From contig CAYXNL010000003.1 of the NCBI GenBank assembly GCA_964466455.1, forward strand, positions 1 to 64,000: a stretch of 64,000 nucleotides of DNA, given 5' to 3'. This DNA comes from S010-25 sp964466455. GTDB lineage: Bacteria > Pseudomonadota > Gammaproteobacteria > SZUA-229. The position numbers and the translations under genes are program-made. Numbering within the stretch: position 1 is the first letter of the stretch; each line of letters starts with the position of its first letter. Of the stretch, positions 34,608 through 42,256 are shown one piece after another. The notes beneath the pieces were generated by a model. It saw only the letters and a list, made by a program, of their open reading frames with translations. It did no database searches and was not told where the DNA came from.

Positions 34608-36560
34608 TTACACAGGCAATCCCGGTGGCATCGGGCAGTCCATGCAACTGGCAAAGGCACGTAGTAATTCATAACCGCGCACAGTTACTTTACCGTCCTC
34701 GGCGATGCAGGCGGCAGCCGCTTTGAGAAAGCGTTGTTTTAATGGATATTTGAGCAATACCAGGTCATCCATTGCCCGATCCAGCTTATCCAGTGAGATA
34801 TCCTTTTTTTTCAGCATGGTCAACGCCCCGGCACCTATGGCTTTTTTTCCGGCATTAAATGCCACCAGGGCTTTTTCAGCAGAACTGTGTTCGATATGCG
34901 CAAGTAGCGACAGGGCCATTTCACAGGCTGGTTTTGCCGAACCCAGCACAAAATATTTTGCTATCGGTTTACGACGCAGATGGTAGCTATCATCAAGATG
35001 TTGCAGGACAAGGCGCTGCACCACCCATTCTTTTATATTAATTTTATTATCCGCCAGAATAAATGCCTGTACGGCCTCTCTGAATATCGTATATTGCTGT
35101 GGGGTCATTTCACGCAAAGTTGGCATAGACAGATCAATCAGTGGCAGAATCTGATTGTGCGCTAACACAGCAACTTCCTTATACAGCTTTTCGGCATTGT
35201 TACGATGCGATACACCATATTTTTTCTCGATCAGCGAATACTGTTTTGCCCTGATTTGTGTGTGTTTATCCAGCAATATTACCAGTATTAACAATTGTGC
35301 ACCGTAGGGGTTTTCTGCCTGCTGACGAATATAATCCGGTAATGCCTGCTGTATTGCCGTTGCCACTTCAACTTGTTGTTTGCCTATCTCACCAATGGAA
35401 TCAATCGCATTGACAGCCGCATCCACCGAACCAGCCGCAGTGATCACTGCCGCCGTTTCCATCACAGTTTTTTCTTTGCTAGATCGGCTTTTTTCCGCAT
35501 TAGCATTGCTACCAGCATGTTCGGCTTTTTTTTCAGGAAAAATAAACCGTCCGTTCCAGTCCGGTTGAAGACGCATGATGCGTTGGTCTAATGGTGGATG
35601 AGTAGAAAAATTAAGCAGGCTGATATTGGTATTGCCACGGGCAAAAAAAGCATGGCTGTATTCATCGGCAGATGCCGCCAACATGGTCGAGCCCTGCACC
35701 GAACCGCCGATTTTTTTCAGCGCATTAGCAATACCATCCGGGCTACGAGTAAACTGTACGGCAGAAGCATCAGCCAGAAATTCACGTTGACGGCTAATAA
35801 GGGCTTTAATCCAGCCACCAAAAAAGCTACCGGAATAACCGATAATAAGCAGCGCGGAGCCAGCAGCAAAAACGGCCAGCAGAGCCTGCGCATTTTTATC
35901 ATTACGTGAACGCCCGCTATAACGTAATGAACGTACGATCATACCACCGAGTAAACCAAGCAGTAAAATACCATGTAAAACAGCAACCAGTCGCAGATTT
36001 AACCGCATATCACCATTAAAAATATGACTGAATTCATGCGCAATAACCCCCTGTAGTTCTTCCCGGCTTAATGTTTCCAGCGCCCCCTGAGTGATGCCGA
36101 TTACCACACTGGTTGTTTTCCAGCCTGCCGCAAAGGCATTGATACCGGTTTCATTCAACACGTAGACCTGTGGCACTGGTGTACCGGATGCAATGGCCAT
36201 TTCTTCTACTATATTCAGGATCCGCCGGTGCAGCGGATCCTGACTACTACGCGGGATGTGTGTCCCTCCCAGCGATTCTGCAATGGCTTTGCCCCCAGCG
36301 GAAAGTTGAACAAGCTTATAAGCACTACCCAGCACAATAAACAGCAGGATAGCAGCACTGATCATAATACTGATGCTCGGGTCAAATACCTGTCTAAAGT
36401 CGGTGATACTGACAGCAAGAGCACCAGTACGGCTAGCAAACAGAAACTCGTAAAACAGAAAATTAGTCAGGCTGAGCAGACTGAAAATCGCCAGCAGAAA
36501 TAAACCAACCAGAATACCGGTGCGCCGACGAGCTGAGTCCTGTGCGGTGAAAAAATTCAT
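34608..36560 (-). CDS. M48-family metallopeptidase with C-terminal extension
   Basis: A 650-residue inner-membrane peptidase. Two N-terminal membrane segments (about 14-36 and 56-76) precede an M48 domain with zinc motif HEFSHIFNGD (about residue 176), then two more hydrophobic segments and the REFLADASAVQFT region with the third ligand. After about residue 345 a long helical extension follows (about 300 residues), ending in AEDGKVTVRGYELLRAFASC, which resembles TerB-like modules. It lies 24 bases after a lemA gene, the common LemA-M48 pairing. The substrate is unknown; HtpX relatives degrade misfolded membrane proteins. Confidence 0.93.
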   Translation of the reverse strand: MNFFTAQDSARRRTGILVGLFLLAIFSLLSLTNFLFYEFLFASRTGALAVSITDFRQVFDPSISIMISAAILLFIVLGSAYKLVQLSAGGKAIAESLGGTHIPRSSQDPLHRRILNIVEEMAIASGTPVPQVYVLNETGINAFAAGWKTTSVVIGITQGALETLSREELQGVIAHEFSHIFNGDMRLNLRLVAVLHGILLLGLLGGMIVRSLRYSGRSRNDKNAQALLAVFAAGSALLIIGYSGSFFGGWIKALISRQREFLADASAVQFTRSPDGIANALKKIGGSVQGSTMLAASADEYSHAFFARGNTNISLLNFSTHPPLDQRIMRLQPDWNGRFIFPEKKAEHAGSNANAEKSRSSKEKTVMETAAVITAAGSVDAAVNAIDSIGEIGKQQVEVATAIQQALPDYIRQQAENPYGAQLLILVILLDKHTQIRAKQYSLIEKKYGVSHRNNAEKLYKEVAVLAHNQILPLIDLSMPTLREMTPQQYTIFREAVQAFILADNKINIKEWVVQRLVLQHLDDSYHLRRKPIAKYFVLGSAKPACEMALSLLAHIEHSSAEKALVAFNAGKKAIGAGALTMLKKKDISLDKLDRAMDDLVLLKYPLKQRFLKAAAACIAEDGKVTVRGYELLRAFASCMDCPMPPGLPV

Positions 36561-36584
36561 ACTTATAAGGAAAATTTTATGATA

Positions 36585-37181
36585 TTAAAAAGAGACCTTC
36601 GGTGCCGCCTGAATGCTGGCGCTATCTTCAAATTCCAGCAGGCTGGCATCGGCAGCATGGCCAAAAGCTCCCGCAAAAAAGTTTTGCGGGAAAGACTGTT
36701 TATACGTATTGTACGCCATCACACTGTCATTAAATGCCTGGCGGGCAAAGGCAACCCGGTTCTCGGTACTGGTTAGTTCTTCTGATAATTGCATCATATT
36801 CTGGTTGGCTTTTAGATCCGGGTAGGCTTCCATCACCATATTAAACCGGCCCATAGCGCCAGAAAGTTTACCTTCCGCCTGTGATAGATTACTCATCACT
36901 CCGCTTTCACCGGGGTTGCTTTTCGCGGCTTCCAGCCCGCTGGAGGCCGCATTACGCGCACTGATCACCGCATCGAGTGTTTCGCGTTCATGTTTCATAT
37001 AACCTTTGGCCGTTTCAATTAAATTAGGGATTAAATCGTAACGGCGCTTTAGCTGAACTTCGATTTGTGCGAAGGCATTTTTATAACGGTTTTTCAGGGA
37101 AACCAGCGAATTAAATATACTGATAATATAAAAGATAACCAGCCCGATAATAACCAGTGTAACGATAGTGGAAGTCGCCAT
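36585..37181 (-). CDS. lemA: LemA family protein
   Basis: A 198-residue protein with one N-terminal membrane helix (VTLVIIGLVIFYIISIFNSLV) and a helical domain with the family motifs LVSLKNRYKNAFAQIEVQLKRRYDLIPNL and ENRVAFARQAFNDSVMAYNTYKQSFP. The topology is N-terminus outside and helical bundle cytoplasmic or periplasmic according to the family member. It precedes the M48 peptidase in the same transcript. Function is not defined biochemically. Confidence 0.95.
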   Translation of the reverse strand: MATSTIVTLVIIGLVIFYIISIFNSLVSLKNRYKNAFAQIEVQLKRRYDLIPNLIETAKGYMKHERETLDAVISARNAASSGLEAAKSNPGESGVMSNLSQAEGKLSGAMGRFNMVMEAYPDLKANQNMMQLSEELTSTENRVAFARQAFNDSVMAYNTYKQSFPQNFFAGAFGHAADASLLEFEDSASIQAAPKVSF

Positions 37182-37216
37182 GAAAAGATGCCTCTATGGA
37201 TAATTTTTAACTAACA

Positions 37217-37228
37217 GGACTATAGTCC
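37217..37228. promoter_or_regulatory. 12-bp perfect palindrome upstream of lemA
   Basis: GGACTATAGTCC lies 36 bases upstream of the lemA start. It is a possible operator; no regulator is known. Confidence 0.3.
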
Positions 37229-37269
37229 GATCAATCCAGAATGAGAAGGTTCATACCGGTATCACAACA

Positions 37270-37297
37270 AAAAAAGCAGCCCGAAGACTGCTTTTTT
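37270..37297. terminator. bidirectional rho-independent terminator in a divergent region
   Basis: AAAAAAGCAG (37270-37279) and CTGCTTTTTT (37288-37297) are perfect 10-bp arms around an 8-nt loop, giving T-runs on both strands. It sits between two divergent genes (lemA and the Pho-box gene), where no gene ends, so it is an orphan terminator. Confidence 0.75.
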
Positions 37298-37352
37298 CTG
37301 TTTCCTGATATTTAAATTAACCGTGACACAGAATTATGAACGCTCTCTGATC

Positions 37353-37381
37353 CTGTCACAAAAATGTCATATATCTGTCAT
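37353..37381 (+). promoter_or_regulatory. PhoB-binding Pho boxes (three 7-mers)
   Basis: CTGTCAC-AAAA-ATGTCAT-ATAT-CTGTCAT: three 7-base repeats each spaced by 4 AT bases, at 37353-37359, 37364-37370 and 37375-37381. This fits the Pho box consensus CTGTCAT-A(A/T)A(A/T)-CTGTCA(C/T) twice over. A fourth weak unit (CATACTT, 37386-37392) and a TACAGT -10 box at 37403-37408 follow at the distance usual for PhoB-activated promoters. The regulated gene starts at 37447. Confidence 0.85.
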
Positions 37382-37446
37382 AATTCATACTTATTAAGAA
37401 TCTACAGTAATCTAATTGTGACATAAATAATTATTGTAGGCGTATT

Positions 37447-38301
37447 ATGGTTAACAAAACAATATTGGTGGTGCTTGATGGCCTGGCTTATGAAGTCGCC
37501 GAACAGTGCATGGGTTTCCTTCATGCTCTTAACGAGCATGGAATAGCCACAGTTTATAAGATGCAATGCGAATTACCGTCTATGTCGCGCCCACTATATG
37601 AAACGATACTCACTGGTGTGCCCCCGGCCCTAAGCGGTATTGTAAATAATCAGGTGGCACGTAACTCCAATCAAAAAAGTGTGTTCAGTTTAGCTCGTCG
37701 TGCGGGGTTGACTACCGCTGCCGCAGCGTTCCATTGGTATAGTGAACTATATAATTGTAGCCCTTATAATGCGGTGCGTGATCGTCATACTCAAGACCCA
37801 GAGCAGTTAATCCAGTATGGTTGCTTTTATCATGGGGAACACTACGCAGATAGTTATTTATACCTTGATGCAGAATCCTTAAGGCTTCGTTACAACCCGG
37901 ATTTTCTGTTGGTACACCCGATGAACATTGATAACGCAGGACATAAAGCGGGCATTGATAGTGCCCATTACCGAAATACGGTACGTAATTCAGACAGTGA
38001 ATTATCTAAATATCTGCCCAGATGGATCGATGAAGGCTATCAGATTCTGATTACGGCCGACCACGGCATGAATGATGATAAAAGTCATGGAGGGACTCTC
38101 TCTAAAGAACGCGACATTCCATTTTTTGTGATTGGCAAACGTTTCTCCCATCAACAAAGTTGCATACCTAAACAAACTGAAATTTGCGGCGTTATCTGTG
38201 AATTGCTTGGTATTGAAAATTACAACAAGCCAGTCACCGAAAACTTGTTGATTAAAGAGCAATTAATGGATAAACAATACTTGCAGGCAATAGCTTTATA
38301 A
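37447..38301 (+). CDS. alkaline-phosphatase-superfamily phosphodiesterase/phosphohydrolase, Pho regulated
   Basis: A 284-residue protein of the type I phosphodiesterase/nucleotide pyrophosphatase fold. Metal-binding and catalytic positions are visible: VVLDGLAYEVAEQ (Asp), SMSRPLYETILTGVPP (likely Thr/Ser nucleophile region), HPMNIDNAGHKAG (Asp/His pair) and ITADHGMNDDKSHGG (Asp-His and His). There is no signal peptide or membrane helix, so it is cytoplasmic. The substrate cannot be named; phosphonoacetate hydrolase and nucleotide phosphodiesterases are related folds. It is a single-gene unit in an accessory segment between dcd and apbC, with a near-perfect Pho-box array upstream, so expression should rise in phosphate starvation. 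Confidence 0.9.
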   Translation: MVNKTILVVLDGLAYEVAEQCMGFLHALNEHGIATVYKMQCELPSMSRPLYETILTGVPPALSGIVNNQVARNSNQKSVFSLARRAGLTTAAAAFHWYSELYNCSPYNAVRDRHTQDPEQLIQYGCFYHGEHYADSYLYLDAESLRLRYNPDFLLVHPMNIDNAGHKAGIDSAHYRNTVRNSDSELSKYLPRWIDEGYQILITADHGMNDDKSHGGTLSKERDIPFFVIGKRFSHQQSCIPKQTEICGVICELLGIENYNKPVTENLLIKEQLMDKQYLQAIAL

Positions 38302-38629
38302 TTTTTTGACTGTAAGGGTACTGCAATAACGTTAAATCTTATAGTATTTTTCAAGATTCACTATTCAATTTTCCAGTCAGTGAAAAAGACGGCTTCTCAT
38401 CACCTGATCGTAATCAAAAACGCGGGCGATTTTGAACACAAAAGCCTGTAATAATGCGATTTGCAACTCGTTACAAAGAAAATCCAGACAAATAAAAAAC
38501 CACCAGAAATAAATTAGTACACAATTAGCACAAAAGTATTTCTGGTGGTCACCATAGCACAATGTATATTTAGGGAACGACTACTATACAAGCACCATAT
38601 ATATTTGCCATGGTCGATTTCAAGGGAAA
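38302..38629. other. intergenic region between Pho-regulated gene and apbC
   Basis: 328 bases between convergent genes. No gene is supported. A 61-codon minus-strand frame (38377-38562) has no recognisable family. The main structure is a 13-bp perfect inverted repeat (38499-38549), annotated separately. Confidence 0.5.
38499..38549. repeat. 13-bp perfect inverted repeat with a repeated loop
   Basis: ACCACCAGAAATA (38499-38511) and TATTTCTGGTGGT (38537-38549) are exact reverse complements, separated by 25 bases. The loop itself contains AATTAGTAC and AATTAGCAC as a direct repeat. It may be a terminator for the two converging genes or the remnant end of a mobile element. Confidence 0.65.
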
Positions 38630-39718
38630 TCAGTTATTCTGAATAACGATGTTCGGAAATTTAGCCGAATAATCTTTTGCTTTCAATGACAGTTTCGCTG
38701 CCGTGCGGCGAGCAATATCACGATAAATTTGACTGGTCTTGCTTTCAGGGTCATCCGTCACGCTGGGGTGACCTTCATCGGCATTCACCCGGATATTGAT
38801 ATCCAGCGGCAGCGCACCAAGGAAATCAACATTATATTGTTCACTCATGCGGTTACCACCGCCTTCACCGAAAATGTGCTCGGCATGACCACATTCGGAG
38901 CAGATATGAATACTCATATTCTCGACAATGCCCAGTACCGGTACTTCCACTTTCTCGAACATCTTCAGGCCTTTGCGCGCATCCAGCAGGGCGATATCCT
39001 GTGGGGTCGTCACAATAATCGCACCACTAACCGGCACTTTCTGCGCCAGCGTTAACTGCACATCACCCGTGCCCGGTGGCAGGTCGATAATCAGATAATC
39101 CAGTGATTTCCAGCGGGTATCGCGCAGCAGTTGCTCCAGTGCCTGGGTTACCATCGGGCCGCGCCAGATCATCGGGGTTTCTTCATCAATCATAAAACCG
39201 ATTGACATGGCCTGCAGGCCATGACCACCCATTGGTTCCAGTGACTTGCCATCAGATGATTCGGGCTTGCCCTCAATACCTAACATACGTGGAATACTCG
39301 GGCCATAAATATCTGCATCGAGAATACCGACCCGTGCGCCTTCCTGCTGTAAGGCCAGCGCCAGATTCACGGCGGTGGTGGATTTACCCACCCCACCTTT
39401 ACCGGAAGCCACTGCAATCACGTTTTTAATCCCTTCCAGCGGATTCATGCCACCCTGTACTGTATGGCTGACAATTTCCCAACTGACATCAAGCTCGGCG
39501 GTAGAAACACCGTCTAATGCTTCAATTTTCTGCTTCAGATCGGCACTTAATTTATCGACAAAACCATAAGCCGGATAACCCAGTACAATTTTTACTTTAA
39601 CATTATTGCCGTCAACGCTAATATCCTTTACCACCCCAGCAGTAACCGGGTCTCTTTCCAGGTTAGGATCAATATACTGCTTTAGTGCCTCTTCAATTTG
39701 CTCTTTAGTTACGCTCAT
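38630..39718 (-). CDS. apbC: iron-sulfur cluster carrier protein ApbC (Mrp/NBP35 family)
   Basis: A P-loop ATPase that binds and transfers [4Fe-4S] clusters to apo-proteins. An N-terminal MIP18/DUF59 domain (about 1-85) precedes the MinD-like ATPase domain with deviant Walker A GKGGVGKSTTAVN and the cluster-binding CxxC in HICSECGHAEH. The frame opens at 39757, but ATG 39718 has GGAG 8 bases upstream and the family N terminus (MSVTKEQIEEALKQYIDP). It is divergent from metG, an arrangement widely conserved in gammaproteobacteria. Confidence 0.96.
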   Translation of the reverse strand: MSVTKEQIEEALKQYIDPNLERDPVTAGVVKDISVDGNNVKVKIVLGYPAYGFVDKLSADLKQKIEALDGVSTAELDVSWEIVSHTVQGGMNPLEGIKNVIAVASGKGGVGKSTTAVNLALALQQEGARVGILDADIYGPSIPRMLGIEGKPESSDGKSLEPMGGHGLQAMSIGFMIDEETPMIWRGPMVTQALEQLLRDTRWKSLDYLIIDLPPGTGDVQLTLAQKVPVSGAIIVTTPQDIALLDARKGLKMFEKVEVPVLGIVENMSIHICSECGHAEHIFGEGGGNRMSEQYNVDFLGALPLDINIRVNADEGHPSVTDDPESKTSQIYRDIARRTAAKLSLKAKDYSAKFPNIVIQNN

Positions 39719-40041
39719 GGCGAAAACTCCACAACTGGTAATTTTTACTGACCGCACATTCTACAGGAATAAACTTCTGCTTTAACCCTATTTTACAGAG
39801 ATAATAGCAACCATTAGTAGATAGAAGCGATGACAGATGTCTTTTGGGACTCGCTTACCAGTACCTGAACTGGCGTCGGAGTCAATGCTGTTCTGACTCC
39901 AATACCTTTTGCTACCTGCTTTCCTGCACATAATCGGCATCGAAAAAAGCCGACTCCGACACTGAGGCTATATAAAATCAAGCAAATCAGTCAGTTTGGT
40001 GCTAAATTATGCGCCCCTGAAAAATACTGTTTGAATTAGCC
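39719..40041. other. divergent apbC/metG intergenic region with alternative hairpins
   Basis: 323 bases with no gene. It contains a set of complementary segments: GGGACTCGC (39846-39854), a CCAGT/ACTGG hairpin (39858-39872), GTCGGAGTC (39875-39883), TGACTCC (39894-39900) and GACTCCGAC (39952-39960). The third can pair with either of the last two or with the first. A TAAATT at 40003-40008 may be a metG -10 box, but no good -35 was seen. Confidence 0.5.
39878..39900 (+). promoter_or_regulatory. hairpin in metG leader region
   Basis: GGAGTCA (39878-39884) and TGACTCC (39894-39900) are perfect 7-bp arms with a 9-nt loop; the left arm also pairs over 9 bp with GACTCCGAC at 39952-39960. There is no T-run. 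Whether it is transcribed with metG depends on the start site. Confidence 0.4.
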
Positions 40042-42075
40042 ATGACGACCAAACGCCATATACTTGTTACCAGCGCCCTGCCCTATGCTAACGGCCCGAT
40101 TCACCTCGGTCATCTGGTGGAATATATTCAGACCGATATCTGGTCACGTTTCCAACGTTTAAGGGGCAATACCTGTTACTACGTTTGTGCTGACGATGCA
40201 CATGGTACACCTATCATGCTACGCGCGCGTCAGGATGGCATTAGCCCCGAAGAATTAATTGCTACCACGCAACGCGATCATGAAGCGGATTTTGCCGGTT
40301 TTCATATCAGCTTTGATAATTATTACAGCACACATTCAGAAGAAAACCGTGAATTTGCCAGCAGTATCTACCTGAAGCTACGCGACGGTGGCCATATTGC
40401 TATGCGTACAATCAAACAGGCCTATGACCCGCAAGCAAACATGTTTCTGCCCGACCGGTTTATTAAAGGCAGCTGCCCGAAATGTGGTGCCGAGGATCAA
40501 TACGGCGATAACTGTGAAGTCTGCGGGGCAACCTATGACTCGACCGAGCTGATAAACCCGACCTCTGCCGTCAGTGGTGCCACCCCGATTGAAAAAGATT
40601 CGGAGCAGTATTTCTTTAAACTGGCTGACTTCACCGATATGTTAAAAAAATGGCTCAACGAGGGCCATGTTCAGAGTGAAACCGCCAACAAGCTCAACGA
40701 ATGGTTTGAAGAAGGCCTGCAGGACTGGGATATCTCCCGTAACGCTCCTTACTGGGGTTTTGAAATCCCTGATGCACCGAACAAGTATTTTTATGTCTGG
40801 ATGGATGCGCCGATGGGGTATATGGCGAGTTTTAAAAACCTGTGTGATAACCATGCAATAAATTTTGATGATTACTGGGCAGCAGACAGCAAAAATGAAC
40901 TCTACCATTTCATCGGCAAGGATATTGCCCGCTTCCATACTCTATTCTGGCCAGCCGTATTAGAAGGGGCTGGCTATCGCAAACCCACGGCTGTTTTTTG
41001 CCACGGCTTTCTCACTGTAAACGGGCAGAAAATGTCCAAATCACGTGGTACCTTTATTAAAGCCCGCACTTACCTTGATAACCTGAACCCGGAATATTTA
41101 CGTTATTACTACGCCGCCAAACTCTCTGCCGGGGTCGATGATATCGACCTTAATCTTGATGATTTTATGCAGCGGGTAAATGCTGACCTGGTGGGTAAAG
41201 TGGTTAACATTGCCAGCCGTTGCGCCGGGTTTATTAAAAAGAAATTTGATAACCAGTTATCCGCACAACTAGCCGAACCCGATTTATATAATGAAATGGC
41301 AAAAGCCAGCGTACAGATTGCCGCTTTTTTTGAACGACGTGAATTTAATAAGGCAATACGTGAAATTATGGCGCAGGCAGATAAAGCTAATGTGTATATT
41401 GATAATAAAAAACCCTGGCTATTAATAAAACAGGAAGGTAAAGAAAATGAGGTGCAACAGGTCTGCACCCAGGGTATTAATATGTTCCGTCTGCTAATGA
41501 TCTGGTTAAAACCAGTGCTACCTGTCACGGCAGAAAAATCAGAGGCTTTTTTAAATAGCATTCTTGACTGGACAGGCATTGAACAACCATTGTTACAGCA
41601 CACAATCAATCCATTCAAGCCCCTTGTTACCCGTATTGAAAAAGAGCAGATTAACGCCATGACAGATGCTTCCGTAGAAAATATCCCTGCACCGAAAATA
41701 GAAAAAACAAAATCAGCAGATATTCCGTTAACAACCGACCCGGTTGCCGATGAAATATCCTTTAATGACTTTGCCAAAATTGATTTGCGTATTGCAAAAA
41801 TTATCACTGCTACTCATGTTGATGGTGCCGATAAATTATTACAGTTAACACTGGATATCGGTGGTGAAACACGCAATGTGTTTGCCGGAATCAAATCGGC
41901 CTATAAGCCGGAGGATCTGGAAGGAAAACTAACAGTTATGGTAGCAAATCTGGCACCAAGAAAAATGCGTTTTGGTGTTTCCGAGGGAATGGTACTAGCC
42001 GCCGGACCGGGAGGAAAAGAGCTGTTTATTCTTCACCCGGATGACGGCGCAGCACCTGGAATGAAAGTAAAATAG
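40042..42075 (+). CDS. metG: methionyl-tRNA synthetase
   Basis: A class I synthetase charging tRNA-Met. HIGH motif in ANGPIHLGHLVEYI (about residue 21) and KMSKS in NGQKMSKSRGTF. A zinc knuckle with four cysteines (CPKCGAEDQYGDNCEVCGA) lies near residue 150. The C-terminal tRNA-binding domain (about 575-677; KIDLRIAKIITATHVDGADK) mediates dimerisation, giving the 677-residue long form. The linker before it (about 535-570) is poorly conserved. It is divergent from apbC. Confidence 0.98.
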   Translation: MTTKRHILVTSALPYANGPIHLGHLVEYIQTDIWSRFQRLRGNTCYYVCADDAHGTPIMLRARQDGISPEELIATTQRDHEADFAGFHISFDNYYSTHSEENREFASSIYLKLRDGGHIAMRTIKQAYDPQANMFLPDRFIKGSCPKCGAEDQYGDNCEVCGATYDSTELINPTSAVSGATPIEKDSEQYFFKLADFTDMLKKWLNEGHVQSETANKLNEWFEEGLQDWDISRNAPYWGFEIPDAPNKYFYVWMDAPMGYMASFKNLCDNHAINFDDYWAADSKNELYHFIGKDIARFHTLFWPAVLEGAGYRKPTAVFCHGFLTVNGQKMSKSRGTFIKARTYLDNLNPEYLRYYYAAKLSAGVDDIDLNLDDFMQRVNADLVGKVVNIASRCAGFIKKKFDNQLSAQLAEPDLYNEMAKASVQIAAFFERREFNKAIREIMAQADKANVYIDNKKPWLLIKQEGKENEVQQVCTQGINMFRLLMIWLKPVLPVTAEKSEAFLNSILDWTGIEQPLLQHTINPFKPLVTRIEKEQINAMTDASVENIPAPKIEKTKSADIPLTTDPVADEISFNDFAKIDLRIAKIITATHVDGADKLLQLTLDIGGETRNVFAGIKSAYKPEDLEGKLTVMVANLAPRKMRFGVSEGMVLAAGPGGKELFILHPDDGAAPGMKVK

Positions 42076-42120
42076 CCTTTACCAGTTTATTCAATCTCCA
42101 GGGGGGGGAGCCAAAAAATA

Positions 42121-42162
42121 CAGGGGAAGATAACAGATATAAACGCATTTATTACTCCCCTG
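42121..42162. repeat. CAGGGGA/TCCCCTG inverted repeat after metG
   Basis: 7-bp perfect arms (42121-42127 and 42156-42162) with a 28-base loop, just downstream of an 8-G run (42101-42108). It may end the metG transcript; the loop is long and there is no T-run. Confidence 0.3.
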
Positions 42163-42256
42163 ATAGTAATAACCACACCAGTTATCATATAAATTCGGCA
42201 GTTCATCCATCAGATGAGGTAACAGGCGGCAAAAATACTCTACACTCATAACTATA

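Noticed and set aside
38377..38562. 61-codon minus-strand frame in the apbC/Pho-gene gap
   Set aside because: No ribosome site, no family resemblance, and it covers the inverted repeat; composition is rich in Phe, Leu and Cys as expected from AT-rich non-coding DNA.
41109..41807. 232-codon minus-strand frame inside metG
   Set aside because: Antisense to a complete metG with intact motifs; no independent evidence.
42101..42108. run of eight G after metG
   Set aside because: It lies outside any gene; a sequencing artefact or phase-variable tract cannot be judged, and no gene start is near enough.
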